Shown here: positions 13,788-20,982 of the stretch, in pieces
Layout: each line of letters begins with the position of its first letter
How positions within the stretch are numbered: position 1 is the first letter of the stretch
Assembly: GCA_045613985.1 (NCBI GenBank)
Contig: JAZLCA010000055.1
Location: forward strand, 1 to 26,061
DNA from: SIG644 sp045613985
GTDB lineage: Bacteria; Bacillota; Clostridia; Oscillospirales; CAG-272
DNA length: 26,061 nt
Reading direction: 5' to 3'
Position numbers and translations under genes: made by a program
Notes under the pieces: generated by a model
What the model saw: the letters and a program-made list of their open reading frames with translations, nothing else
The model's database searches: none
Told to the model about the DNA's origin: nothing

Positions 13788-15212
13788 ATGAAGCGTTCCG
13801 GTATCATTCGTATGATCGCGTTCTTTCTTTTAGGCAGTGTGCTGCTGTTGAGCCTTGCCGCCTGTCGGTCAGGTGACCCTGCTACGCCTCCCGCGGATAC
13901 TCCCTCCGAGGATACACCGCCCGAAAGCTCAACAGCGTATACACTGCCCTTTGATTTCAAAGGGGAGCCGTATTATATTTGCTATGAGTCCAACGGTTCA
14001 CTTAGCTCGTGTCACGTCTCCGATATCATTATCAATCCCGATTATACCGAGGACTTTACGATCGTTATTCCCGCGACCTCTCGCATGGGAATCGTGACCA
14101 AGATCGATATGAATGGCTTTGGCCGTCTCGGTGCGCCCGATAACGTGCCTTTTGCAATGACGCGGGCGGATTTTGAGGCGCTGCTTTTCCGTCTCGCGGT
14201 GAATGGGACGGATGCAGAGAGGTTTTTGTCGTATTATGAATGCTACGATTTAAAAAATGCCAAAAGCGAAAAATCCAGAAACGTCATGCTTACCGAACGG
14301 CCGCTGGTGCTGTATTGCGCGGATGGCTATTACGCTTTGCGATCCGTAAGCAGCGAGGATATGGCGTGGCTGTCCGATTTTCTGATGACCAAAGCAAATT
14401 TTGATGCCGAAGATTGCGCGGCGGCTGAATACAATGTTGTTAAGCCATACGTGGAGCGTGAAGCCTTTGATCCTCAGCATTATTATGGTATTTTGCGCGA
14501 TTTTTATGATCGCGGCACGGAACATATTTCCGGTATCGTATTGCCCGAAACGGTCATGCAGATCGTCGGCGATCCCTTTGCTGATTGTACTATAACAATC
14601 GAGGGAACGCCCGATCGCTTTACCCGCGATTACGAAGAACACGTACAGCTGATCGCGTCACATCCGAAGAAGGAACGCCATATTCCTTTCGAACGGATCA
14701 ACTCGGCGGGGGAGTTTATCTATCAATGGTCTTACATTGCCTCGGAAAAAAGGATGTCCTGCTATTACGGACTTACCTTGCCAAATGGCGCGAACGTAGA
14801 ATTGATCGTAAACGATTCCTACCGCATATATTCCGAGAAGGACTACATCGATCTTCCCGAAGGCCAAACAGATATGAGAACGTTGGATATTCGTTGGTAT
14901 GATGCCCTTGGATCAATGAGCTACTGGGTGTATCCGTTATGGTATTCCTATTCGGAAGCGATTATCGTTTTTGATTCTGAGGATGAGGCCGGATGGACCA
15001 ATGGTCTGGAGTATCATTATGAATACGTTGACGGCAAGTTTCAGCTGGAGCTCATTGCTTTTCTTGTCGGTGAGTATCAGTTTGTATGGATTGTGAACGC
15101 CGATACTTTACCGTACGGTGACGGCTCGTTTATGGCCCGGCTGTTGGATATTTCGACCGCTCGCGCCGCCTGTGACGAGTTCGTCGCGGCCGTGCTTGGT
15201 GAAACAGAATAA
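13788..15212 (+). CDS. Lipoprotein of unknown function
   Basis: A 474-residue exported lipoprotein I do not recognise. A hydrophobic signal segment (about 8-25) ends in the lipobox LSLAAC with C26, followed by a Pro/Thr/Ser/Glu-rich linker (27-50), as in the EEP lipoprotein upstream. The mature part is rich in aromatic residues and beta-strand-like alternation (YYICYESNGSLSSCHV, WYPLWYS-type segments). No catalytic motif was found; a binding or anchoring role is possible. The ATG at 13788 has GGGAGGG 6 bases upstream; an in-frame alternative at 13773 overlaps that site and is rejected. It is monocistronic, bounded by the tRNA-Thr terminator and the 15229 hairpin. A lineage-specific surface protein is the plainest reading. 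Confidence 0.75.
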   Translation: MKRSGIIRMIAFFLLGSVLLLSLAACRSGDPATPPADTPSEDTPPESSTAYTLPFDFKGEPYYICYESNGSLSSCHVSDIIINPDYTEDFTIVIPATSRMGIVTKIDMNGFGRLGAPDNVPFAMTRADFEALLFRLAVNGTDAERFLSYYECYDLKNAKSEKSRNVMLTERPLVLYCADGYYALRSVSSEDMAWLSDFLMTKANFDAEDCAAAEYNVVKPYVEREAFDPQHYYGILRDFYDRGTEHISGIVLPETVMQIVGDPFADCTITIEGTPDRFTRDYEEHVQLIASHPKKERHIPFERINSAGEFIYQWSYIASEKRMSCYYGLTLPNGANVELIVNDSYRIYSEKDYIDLPEGQTDMRTLDIRWYDALGSMSYWVYPLWYSYSEAIIVFDSEDEAGWTNGLEYHYEYVDGKFQLELIAFLVGEYQFVWIVNADTLPYGDGSFMARLLDISTARAACDEFVAAVLGETE

Positions 15213-15228
15213 AGAATAAATATCAGAA

Positions 15229-15264
15229 TCGCCCCCGGCACAAAAGTGTTTGTGCCGGGGGCGA
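15229..15264. terminator. Bidirectional terminator between the lipoprotein gene and eno
   Basis: A perfect 16-base-pair G+C-rich stem (15229-15244 with 15249-15264) and loop AGTG between two convergent genes. The minus-strand tail (GATATTTATTCTTTATT) is more T-rich than the plus tail, so eno termination is best supported. Confidence 0.8.
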
Positions 15265-15267
15265 CCT

Positions 15268-16551
15268 TTATCCGCGATTGCCAAAGAGGGCGTTCTGGCC
15301 CAGATCGGCCTCGATGTCCAAAAGACGATTGTATTTGGCCACTCGTTCACTGCGGCAGGGAGCTCCCGATTTGATGAAGGCAGAGCCCGTAGCGACGGCC
15401 AAATCGGCAATCGTGGTATCCTCCGTCTCGCCCGAGCGATGAGAGAGTATGGTGCCGTATCCCGCTCGTTGTGCCAGCGCAATGACCTCCAAGGTTTCAC
15501 TCAAGGTGCCGATCTGATTGGGCTTGATCAGTATCGCGTTGCCCGCTCCCGCCTCGATTCCTTGGCTGAGGCGTTCGGTGTTGGTGACGAACAGATCGTC
15601 TCCCACCAGCATCATGCGCTTGCCCAGCCGCTCCGTCAAGGTGCTCCAAGGGGCAAAATCTCGTTGATCCAGCCCGTCCTCCAGGGAGATCAAGGGATAA
15701 CGGGCGGCAAGCGTTTCCCAATATGCGATCAGCTCCTCCTTTGTCAGGCGGTCGCCGCGCTTGGGAAGGTGATACGCGGTGAAATCGGAGTCGTCGGGCA
15801 TCCATTCCGAAGCGGCGGCATCCAGAGCCAATTTGACTTGATCGGTCGTGTAGCCTGCTTTGCGAATAGCGTCGCACAAAAGATCCAGTGCCTGTTCGTC
15901 CGAGGAAAGGTTGGGAGCGAAGCCACCCTCATCTCCCACCCCCGTGGAAAATCCGCCCGATTTGAGAATACTGCCGAGGGTGTGATAGATCTCGGCGCCC
16001 ATGCGAAGGGCCTCGGAAAAGCTGTCAGCCCCTGTAGGAACGATCATAAACTCCTGAATTTCAACGTTGTTGGAGGCGTGCGCTCCTCCGTTGAGCACGT
16101 TCATCATTGGAATGGGGAGACGACCAGCGCGGGTGCCGCCAAGATAACGATATAGCGGCAGGCGATAGTAAGCGGCTGCCGCTTTGGCGGTTGCCAGAGA
16201 AACGGCCAGCGTAGCGTTTGCACCGAGGTTGTGCTTGTCACGGCTTCCGTCCAGCTGGCAAAGGGTGTTGTCGATCGCCTTTTGATCGTCCGCGCGTGCC
16301 CCCAACAGCGCCGGTTCGATGCGGCGCTTAATATCGGCGGCTACCTGCAAAACGCCTCGTCCGCCGTATCGCTTTTTGTTGTTGTCTCGCCGCTCGTGCG
16401 CTTCGTAAATGCCGGTCGAGGCCCCGCTGGGGACGGAGGCACAGGCCTGTGTGCCATCCTGCAACGTGACGGTGGCAAGTACGGTCGGATTGCCGCGCGA
16501 GTCGAGAATCTCGCGGCCTTGACAATGAATGATCTGAGGAATATTTGCCAT
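15268..16551 (-). CDS. eno: Enolase (phosphopyruvate hydratase)
   Basis: Converts 2-phosphoglycerate to phosphoenolpyruvate in glycolysis. At 427 residues the length is normal. Catalytic and metal residues are all present: S42 in the SGAST loop, H158 (GGAHASNN), E208 (GDEGGFAP), metal ligands D244, E291 (LEDGLDQ) and D318 (GDDLFVTN), catalytic K343 (IKPNQIG), H371 (SHRSGETED) and K394. Some stretches usually strongly conserved have drifted: YEAHERRDNNKKRYGGRGV replaces the common EALELRDGDKxRYxGKGV. AAAGGAG lies before the ATG at 16551. It stands alone rather than in a gap-pgk-tpi-pgm cluster and is divergent from dpaA. It may be the only enolase or a diverged second copy; the window cannot decide. 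Confidence 0.95.
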   Translation of the reverse strand: MANIPQIIHCQGREILDSRGNPTVLATVTLQDGTQACASVPSGASTGIYEAHERRDNNKKRYGGRGVLQVAADIKRRIEPALLGARADDQKAIDNTLCQLDGSRDKHNLGANATLAVSLATAKAAAAYYRLPLYRYLGGTRAGRLPIPMMNVLNGGAHASNNVEIQEFMIVPTGADSFSEALRMGAEIYHTLGSILKSGGFSTGVGDEGGFAPNLSSDEQALDLLCDAIRKAGYTTDQVKLALDAAASEWMPDDSDFTAYHLPKRGDRLTKEELIAYWETLAARYPLISLEDGLDQRDFAPWSTLTERLGKRMMLVGDDLFVTNTERLSQGIEAGAGNAILIKPNQIGTLSETLEVIALAQRAGYGTILSHRSGETEDTTIADLAVATGSAFIKSGAPCRSERVAKYNRLLDIEADLGQNALFGNRG

Positions 16552-16596
16552 AAAATGCTCCTTTGCTTTTGTTTCCTATTTTGTGCCGATTCGCTT

Positions 16597-16624
16597 TTTT
16601 TATGCAGGTAAGTTTGTACGTCAA
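16597..16624 (-). promoter_or_regulatory. Possible promoter for eno
   Basis: On the minus strand: -35 TTGACG (16624-16619), 16-base spacer, -10 TAAAAA (16602-16597), about 45 bases before the ATG. The -35 is good and the -10 poor. Confidence 0.4.
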
Positions 16625-16645
16625 ACACTTGTGCGGCATATACTG
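16618..16645 (+). promoter_or_regulatory. Possible sigma-K-type promoter for dpaA-dpaB
   Basis: CATATACTG at 16637-16645 approximates the sigma-K -10 (CATAnnnTA), and AC at 16618-16619 lies 17 bases upstream, where the minimal sigma-K -35 is expected. No sigma-A promoter is seen before dpaA. In spore formers the dipicolinate synthase genes are known to be mother-cell, sigma-K genes. The match is short and could arise by chance. Confidence 0.35.
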
Positions 16646-16697
16646 GCATGACGGCAGGGCTGTCGTATTTTGACGAAAAGAAGGGGGCATCGAAGCA

Positions 16698-17576
16698 ATG
16701 CAACGAAAAAAGATGACTTGCGTCGTATCGGATGCGCGCAGTCTGGCAGTAGCGGAACGTCTGGCTGCACTGGGAGGCGAGGTGACGGTATGGGGGCAGG
16801 AAAAATGGATGGGGCAATGCGCTCTTGCGCGTGAGGAATCTCTCGAATCTGCTGCGGCGCAGGGGCGTGCGCTTGTTTTACCCACGCCTGCTTTTGACGA
16901 ACAGGGGAGGCTCAATCTTGGCCAGGGACAAATCGGTCAGACGGCACAGCAGCTGTTTACCTATTCGAATACGAATACCACGATATTTGCGGGCAGAGTT
17001 GGAGAGTGTATTGCTCAGCTTGCCCGTGAGCGTGGTATTTGTTTGATAGACTATATGCAAATGGAGGAGGTACAGTGGCGCAATGCCATTCCAACTGCAG
17101 AGGGAGCCATATGTCTGGCGATGCAGCGGCTGGATATTACATTACATGGGGCGCACGTGGCCGTGCTCGGCTACGGTCGTATTGCCACAGCTCTTTGCGA
17201 GCGTTTGCAGGCATTGGGAACCAAGGTGAGTGCCGCCGCTCGCAATCCCCGCGACATTGTTCGTATTGAGCTTGCCGGTTACCGCGCTTTGCCCATCAAG
17301 GATGAAAAATCACTGTTACCCTTGGCGGCGGGCTATGACGTGATTTTCAACACCGTACCGCATCGCTTACTGACCCCGTCATTGATCGAGCGTCTTCACC
17401 CTAAAACACTGCTTGTGGAGCTGGCATCGACACCCGGGGGATGGGATCCTGCGCTGGTGAGCAGTGACAGAGCCGTATATGCGCCGGGACTACCGGGAAA
17501 ATACGCGCCACGAACCGCGGGTGATATTATTGCCCGGGCAATATTTTCTTCACGGAAGGAGGATGATAAAATATGA
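16698..17576 (+). CDS. dpaA: Dipicolinate synthase subunit A
   Basis: With DpaB, this NAD(P)-linked subunit makes dipicolinic acid, the spore-core calcium chelator, from the dihydrodipicolinate product of the lysine pathway in the mother cell. The 292-residue length is typical. An N-terminal domain (1-130) ends in IPTAEGAI (131-138), a family signature. A Rossmann domain follows with VAVLGYGRIA (154-163), and the C-terminal signature APGLPGKYAPRTAGDI lies at about 262-277. The start at 16698 has AAGGGGG about 11 bases upstream, a long spacing. Its stop overlaps the dpaB start by 4 bases (ATGA at 17573-17576). It indicates that the organism forms endospores or descends from one that did. Confidence 0.93.
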   Translation: MQRKKMTCVVSDARSLAVAERLAALGGEVTVWGQEKWMGQCALAREESLESAAAQGRALVLPTPAFDEQGRLNLGQGQIGQTAQQLFTYSNTNTTIFAGRVGECIAQLARERGICLIDYMQMEEVQWRNAIPTAEGAICLAMQRLDITLHGAHVAVLGYGRIATALCERLQALGTKVSAAARNPRDIVRIELAGYRALPIKDEKSLLPLAAGYDVIFNTVPHRLLTPSLIERLHPKTLLVELASTPGGWDPALVSSDRAVYAPGLPGKYAPRTAGDIIARAIFSSRKEDDKI

Positions 17577-18133
17577 TCGGATATGCTATGTGTGGTTCGT
17601 TCTGTACCCACGCGCAGTCGTTGGCGCAGTTGGAAAAGCTGGCAGAGCAGGGATACGAGATCCAGCCCATCATGAGTGAGACCGTCTACACGACCGATAC
17701 CCGATTTGGCTTGGCGCGCGATCTGATCCGTCGCGTGGAGGATATCTGTGGACACTCTGTCATCCATACCATCGTTTGCGCCGAGCCGCTGGGACCGCAG
17801 CATCCGCTGGATGCTTTGATTATCAGCCCCTGTACCGGAAATACGTTGGCTAAATTATCCTGTGGCATCACCGACACGGCCGTCTGCATGGCCGCCAAGG
17901 CGCATCTGCGTACCGACCGTCCGCTGATTTTGGCGCTGGCCTCCAATGATGCCATGTCTGCTAATCTGAAAAATATTGCAACTCTGCTTTCTCGCAAAAG
18001 CGTCTATTTCGTTCCCATGTTGCAAGACGATCCTGCCGGCAAGCCGCACTCGCTGGTTGCCGATTTTTCCCGCGTTTGCGAGACGCTTTCGGACGCTATG
18101 CGAGGGATTCAGGTAAGAAAATTGATCTGGTAA
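17573..18133 (+). CDS. dpaB: Dipicolinate synthase subunit B
   Basis: The flavoprotein-like second subunit of dipicolinate synthase. At 186 residues the length is normal. Hallmarks are the N-terminal GYAMCGSFCTH (3-13) and the flavin-binding-type SPCTGNTLAKLSCGITDT at about 85-102. The C-terminal part NLKNIATLLSRKSVYFVPMLQDDP is also typical. AGGAGG lies about 9 bases before the ATG. The 4-base overlap with dpaA implies coupled translation and fits a two-subunit complex. The gap to nrdR (18134-18252) shows a T-run but no clear hairpin terminator. Confidence 0.95.
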   Translation: MIGYAMCGSFCTHAQSLAQLEKLAEQGYEIQPIMSETVYTTDTRFGLARDLIRRVEDICGHSVIHTIVCAEPLGPQHPLDALIISPCTGNTLAKLSCGITDTAVCMAAKAHLRTDRPLILALASNDAMSANLKNIATLLSRKSVYFVPMLQDDPAGKPHSLVADFSRVCETLSDAMRGIQVRKLIW

Positions 18134-18155
18134 CTAATTTTTTTTGTAAAACCTC

Positions 18156-18184
18156 TTCCATTTTTTGTCAAGGTGTGGTATAAT
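18156..18184 (+). promoter_or_regulatory. Promoter for nrdR
   Basis: TATAAT at 18179-18184 with TGG extended element, and -35 TTCCAT at 18156-18161 with 17-base spacing. It lies about 70 bases before the nrdR start. I saw no paired NrdR-box repeats around it. Confidence 0.6.
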
Positions 18185-18252
18185 AGCAACCAGTGAACAC
18201 AAAATGTTGGTTTTCAAACCGGATTTCTCTCATTTGAAAGGAAACGATCGAT

Positions 18253-18696
18253 ATGAAATGTCCATGCTGTGGATTCGCAGAAAGTAAGGTAGTTGACTCG
18301 CGCTCCGCTCAAGACGGCGCAACCATACGCCGCCGCAGGGAATGTCTTTCCTGTAAAAAGCGCTTTACGACCTTCGAAATGATTGAGTCTGTTCCCGTGT
18401 TCGTGATCAAGAAGAACGGCGCAAGAGAGCTGTTTGATCGCGCAAAATTGTTGGCGGGCATTATGAAGGCGACCGAAAAGCGTCCTGTCAACGCCGAACA
18501 GATCACAGAGGAAATCGAGGCTGAGATTCAAAACGCGTTGCGTCAGGATATTCCCACCCGTGATATCGGCGAAATGGTCATGAACAAACTCAAAAAGCAG
18601 GACGTCGTGGCCTACGTGCGCTTTGCTTCGGTTTATCGCGAATTTACCGACGTGGATACCTTTATGAAGGAGCTTCACGAGCTCAAAGGGGAATAA
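18253..18696 (+). CDS. nrdR: Transcriptional repressor NrdR
   Basis: Represses ribonucleotide reductase genes when dATP/ATP levels signal sufficient dNTPs. The 147-residue protein has the exact family layout: an N-terminal zinc ribbon with C3-x2-C6 and C31-x2-C34 and the basic segment IRRRRECLSCKKRFTTFE (25-42), then an ATP-cone at about 49-139 (VIKKNGARELFDRAKLLAGI onward). AAAGGA lies about 9 bases before the ATG at 18253. It has its own promoter and terminator; no ribonucleotide reductase gene is in the window, so its targets are elsewhere. Confidence 0.96.
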   Translation: MKCPCCGFAESKVVDSRSAQDGATIRRRRECLSCKKRFTTFEMIESVPVFVIKKNGARELFDRAKLLAGIMKATEKRPVNAEQITEEIEAEIQNALRQDIPTRDIGEMVMNKLKKQDVVAYVRFASVYREFTDVDTFMKELHELKGE

Positions 18697-18700
18697 TATT

Positions 18701-18729
18701 AAAAAGGGATGCATTAACATCCCTTTTTT
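18701..18729 (+). terminator. nrdR terminator
   Basis: An 11-base-pair stem (18701-18711 with 18718-18728), loop CATTAA, ending in TTTTTT, immediately after the nrdR stop. The A-rich left arm could also serve the convergent MgtC-family gene on the minus strand. Confidence 0.88.
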
Positions 18730-18744
18730 ATATCTGTGATTTGG

Positions 18745-19449
18745 TCAAACGGATTCCAACACGAAGACAACGTCCGGCTTTTGAGAAATTTGGCGGATCA
18801 GTTCTTCCTCGCTTATCTTGAGAATACCGAGATAGACGGTTGCCTCAAATCCGACGTGGTTTTGAATGCCGGAGCGAGGAGGGGTGACCTGAAGGTCAAT
18901 GGCATGATATTCCTTGACCAGCATAGACGAGGTGGCATTTACCGCCGTCACCGAGGAAAGCTCAATATAAATACTGGCACGTTCGTTTCTGCGGTAGATT
19001 CTTGCTTCAAAGTGGGAGAGAATGGTGATGGTCACCACGGTCAGGAAGGCGGCAAACAAGGCGCCCTCGAAAAAGCCGTAGCCGAGCGCAAGACCAATCG
19101 AGGCGGTAGCCCAAAGACCTGCGGCTGTTGTCAGGCCTGAAACGCGGAAACGCCCTTTAATGACAATCGTACCTGCACCCAAGAAACCAATGCCCGAGAT
19201 AACTTGCGCTGCGATACGGGTGGCATCCGACGACATTTTCAATTCCGAGGTGGCAAATGCACCGAGCAGGGAAGCCATGGCGGCACCGAGGCAGACCAAA
19301 ATGTGGGTGCGAAGACCTGCAGCACGTCCGCGGCGACCGCGCTCCATGCCGATCAAACCTCCCAAAATAACGGAGAAAATGAGGCGAAGTCCGACGGAAA
19401 CCATATTAAAATCGCGTAAATATGTAATCACTTGCTCGTATACTGCCAT
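18745..19449 (-). CDS. MgtC/SapB family membrane protein
   Basis: A 234-residue inner-membrane protein of the MgtC/SapB family. The family signature is clear: GGLIGMERGRRGRAAGLRTH (30-49), the helix LVCLGAAMASLLGAF, RIAAQVISGIGFLGAGTI (78-95) and GLTTAAGLWATASIGLALGYG (105-125). A soluble C-terminal domain of about 85 residues follows (150-234). MgtC proteins are linked to survival at low magnesium and to control of ATP synthase or envelope physiology; many family members have other, unknown roles. The ATG at 19449 has AAGGAGG 5 to 7 bases upstream; the frame back to 19536 overlaps the promoter and is rejected. The leader is only about 35 bases, so no magnesium riboswitch fits. Confidence 0.92.
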   Translation of the reverse strand: MAVYEQVITYLRDFNMVSVGLRLIFSVILGGLIGMERGRRGRAAGLRTHILVCLGAAMASLLGAFATSELKMSSDATRIAAQVISGIGFLGAGTIVIKGRFRVSGLTTAAGLWATASIGLALGYGFFEGALFAAFLTVVTITILSHFEARIYRRNERASIYIELSSVTAVNATSSMLVKEYHAIDLQVTPPRSGIQNHVGFEATVYLGILKISEEELIRQISQKPDVVFVLESV

Positions 19450-19488
19450 GCAAACCTCCTTAAGGGATATTGGGATCTGTAATATAAT

Positions 19489-19517
19489 ATTATAGCAGAA
19501 AATTGCGGATTTGTCAA
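19489..19517 (-). promoter_or_regulatory. Consensus promoter for the MgtC-family gene
   Basis: On the minus strand: -35 TTGACA (19517-19512), 17-base spacer, -10 TATAAT (19494-19489), with TGC extended element. The -35 starts 5 bases after the preceding terminator stem. Confidence 0.88.
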
Positions 19518-19521
19518 TAGA

Positions 19522-19558
19522 AAGGGCAACGTTCAAACCAAGCTTGAACGTTGCCCTT
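19522..19558 (-). terminator. Terminator of the FucO-type dehydrogenase gene
   Basis: A perfect 15-base-pair stem (19522-19536 with 19544-19558) and 7-base loop. On the minus strand it is followed by TCTATTG; the T-tract is short because the next promoter begins at once. It separates the dehydrogenase gene from the MgtC-family gene. Confidence 0.75.
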
Positions 19559-19601
19559 CTTATTGAACATTATGCGATATTTTAACAACAAGCGTTTTTG
19601 A

Positions 19602-20750
19602 TTACATCAGTTTGAGATAGAGAGCCTTGATCTCCTCTACGCTTGTTTCGCGGGGGTTGCCGGGACGGCAAGCATCAGCGTAAGCCGACTCGGAGAGGAA
19701 GTCAACGTCCTCTGCGCGGACGATATCCTTCAAGTCTGCGGGAATGCCAACATCAAGGGAAAGCTGCTTAACTGCATTGATGGCGGCCGCTCTTGCCTCT
19801 TCGATGGTCATGTCGGCCACACCCTTGACGCCCATAGCAACGGCGATATCTCTGTACTTCTCGCCCGTCGCGGGAGCATTGTACTCCATAACGGTGGGAA
19901 GAATAATGGCGTTAGCTACGCCGTGGGGAGTGTCGTACAGTGCGCCCAGAGGATGCGCCATGGAGTGAACGATGCCAAGACCTACGTTGGAGAAGCCCAT
20001 GCCGGCGATATACTGACCAAGGGCCATACCCTCTCTGCCTTCGGGCGTGTTGTTAACGGCTCCGCGCAGGCTATCAGCGATGATCTCGATGGCCTTGATA
20101 TGGAACATATCGCTCATTTCCCATGCACCTTTGGTGATATAGCCCTCGATGGCGTGGGTCAGAGCATCCATACCGGTGGCGGCAGTCAGGCCCTTGGGCA
20201 TGGTAGCCATCATATCGGGGTCTACCACAGCAACGACGGGAATGTCGTGAACGTCTACGCAAACCATCTTGCGGTTGTTTTGTGCATCGGTAATAACGTA
20301 GTTGATGGTGACCTCAGCTGCAGTACCCGCCGTGGTGGGAACGGCGATGATGGGAGTACACTTGTTCTTGGTGGGAGCGACGCCCTCAAGAGATCTGACG
20401 TCGGCAAATTCGGGGTTTTCGATGATGATACCGATGGCCTTTGCGGTGTCCATGGAGGAACCGCCACCGATGGCAACGATGCAATCGGCACCGCTCGCCT
20501 TGAATGCGGCAACGCCACTTTGAACGTTCTCAATGGTAGGGTTAGGCTTGATGTCGCTGAATACGTCGTAAGCGATGCCGGCCGCATCCAGAACGTCGGT
20601 AACCTTCTTGGTCACTTCAAATTTGATAAGATCAGGGTCGGAGCATACGAATGCCTTCTTAAAGCCTCTTGCTAAAATTTCGGCAGCAATCTCCTTGATT
20701 GCGCCCTTACCGTGGTAGCTGGTTTCGTTAAGTACAAATCTGTTGGACAT
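19602..20750 (-). CDS. fucO: Iron-dependent alcohol dehydrogenase, lactaldehyde reductase type
   Basis: A 382-residue group III alcohol dehydrogenase, the same length as Escherichia coli FucO and very similar to it in long blocks (PTTAGTAAEVTINYVIT, ATGMDALTHAIEGYITKGAW, GQYIAGMGFSNVGLGIVHSM). FucO reduces L-lactaldehyde to 1,2-propanediol in fucose and rhamnose fermentation. The NAD-binding GGGSSMD lies at 95-101, and the iron ligands D195, H199, H262 and H276 are all present. The ATG at 20750 has AGGAG 8 bases upstream; a GTG at 20759 is too close to that site. No fucose or rhamnose genes are adjacent, so reduction of another short aldehyde is possible. It has its own promoter and terminator. 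Confidence 0.9.
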   Translation of the reverse strand: MSNRFVLNETSYHGKGAIKEIAAEILARGFKKAFVCSDPDLIKFEVTKKVTDVLDAAGIAYDVFSDIKPNPTIENVQSGVAAFKASGADCIVAIGGGSSMDTAKAIGIIIENPEFADVRSLEGVAPTKNKCTPIIAVPTTAGTAAEVTINYVITDAQNNRKMVCVDVHDIPVVAVVDPDMMATMPKGLTAATGMDALTHAIEGYITKGAWEMSDMFHIKAIEIIADSLRGAVNNTPEGREGMALGQYIAGMGFSNVGLGIVHSMAHPLGALYDTPHGVANAIILPTVMEYNAPATGEKYRDIAVAMGVKGVADMTIEEARAAAINAVKQLSLDVGIPADLKDIVRAEDVDFLSESAYADACRPGNPRETSVEEIKALYLKLM

Positions 20751-20781
20751 AACAAACACTCCTTTCTTTTAGTGCAGGTCC

Positions 20782-20810
20782 ATTATATCACAGAAAAGGG
20801 AGGAGCGCAA
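20782..20810 (-). promoter_or_regulatory. Promoter for the FucO-type gene
   Basis: On the minus strand: -35 TTGCGC (20810-20805), 17-base spacer, -10 TATAAT (20787-20782) with TGA extended element, about 32 bases before the ATG. Confidence 0.75.
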
Positions 20811-20905
20811 GAGGGGTTGTTAAATTTATGACAAATAAATTGTGCTTTTAATTTGCAAATTTCAAAAATCACTAATTTTAATAGTTATTGTCAACGAGCG
20901 TGATA

Positions 20906-20934
20906 TTGATATCTTCGATCATGCATGATATAAT
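20906..20934 (+). promoter_or_regulatory. Promoter for the XRE regulator gene
   Basis: -35 TTGATA (20906-20911), 17-base spacer, -10 TATAAT (20929-20934) with TGA extended element, 49 bases before the ATG. Between the two divergent promoters (20811-20905) the DNA is AT-rich, and no clear operator was seen. Confidence 0.8.
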
Positions 20935-20982
20935 ACAGGCAGAAGGGCGCACTTCGACTTTATTTTAGGAAGGAAATACGAT

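Noticed and set aside
19450..19488. Magnesium-sensing riboswitch before the MgtC-family gene
   Set aside because: The leader from the predicted start site is only about 35 to 40 bases, too short for an M-box or mgtA-type leader.
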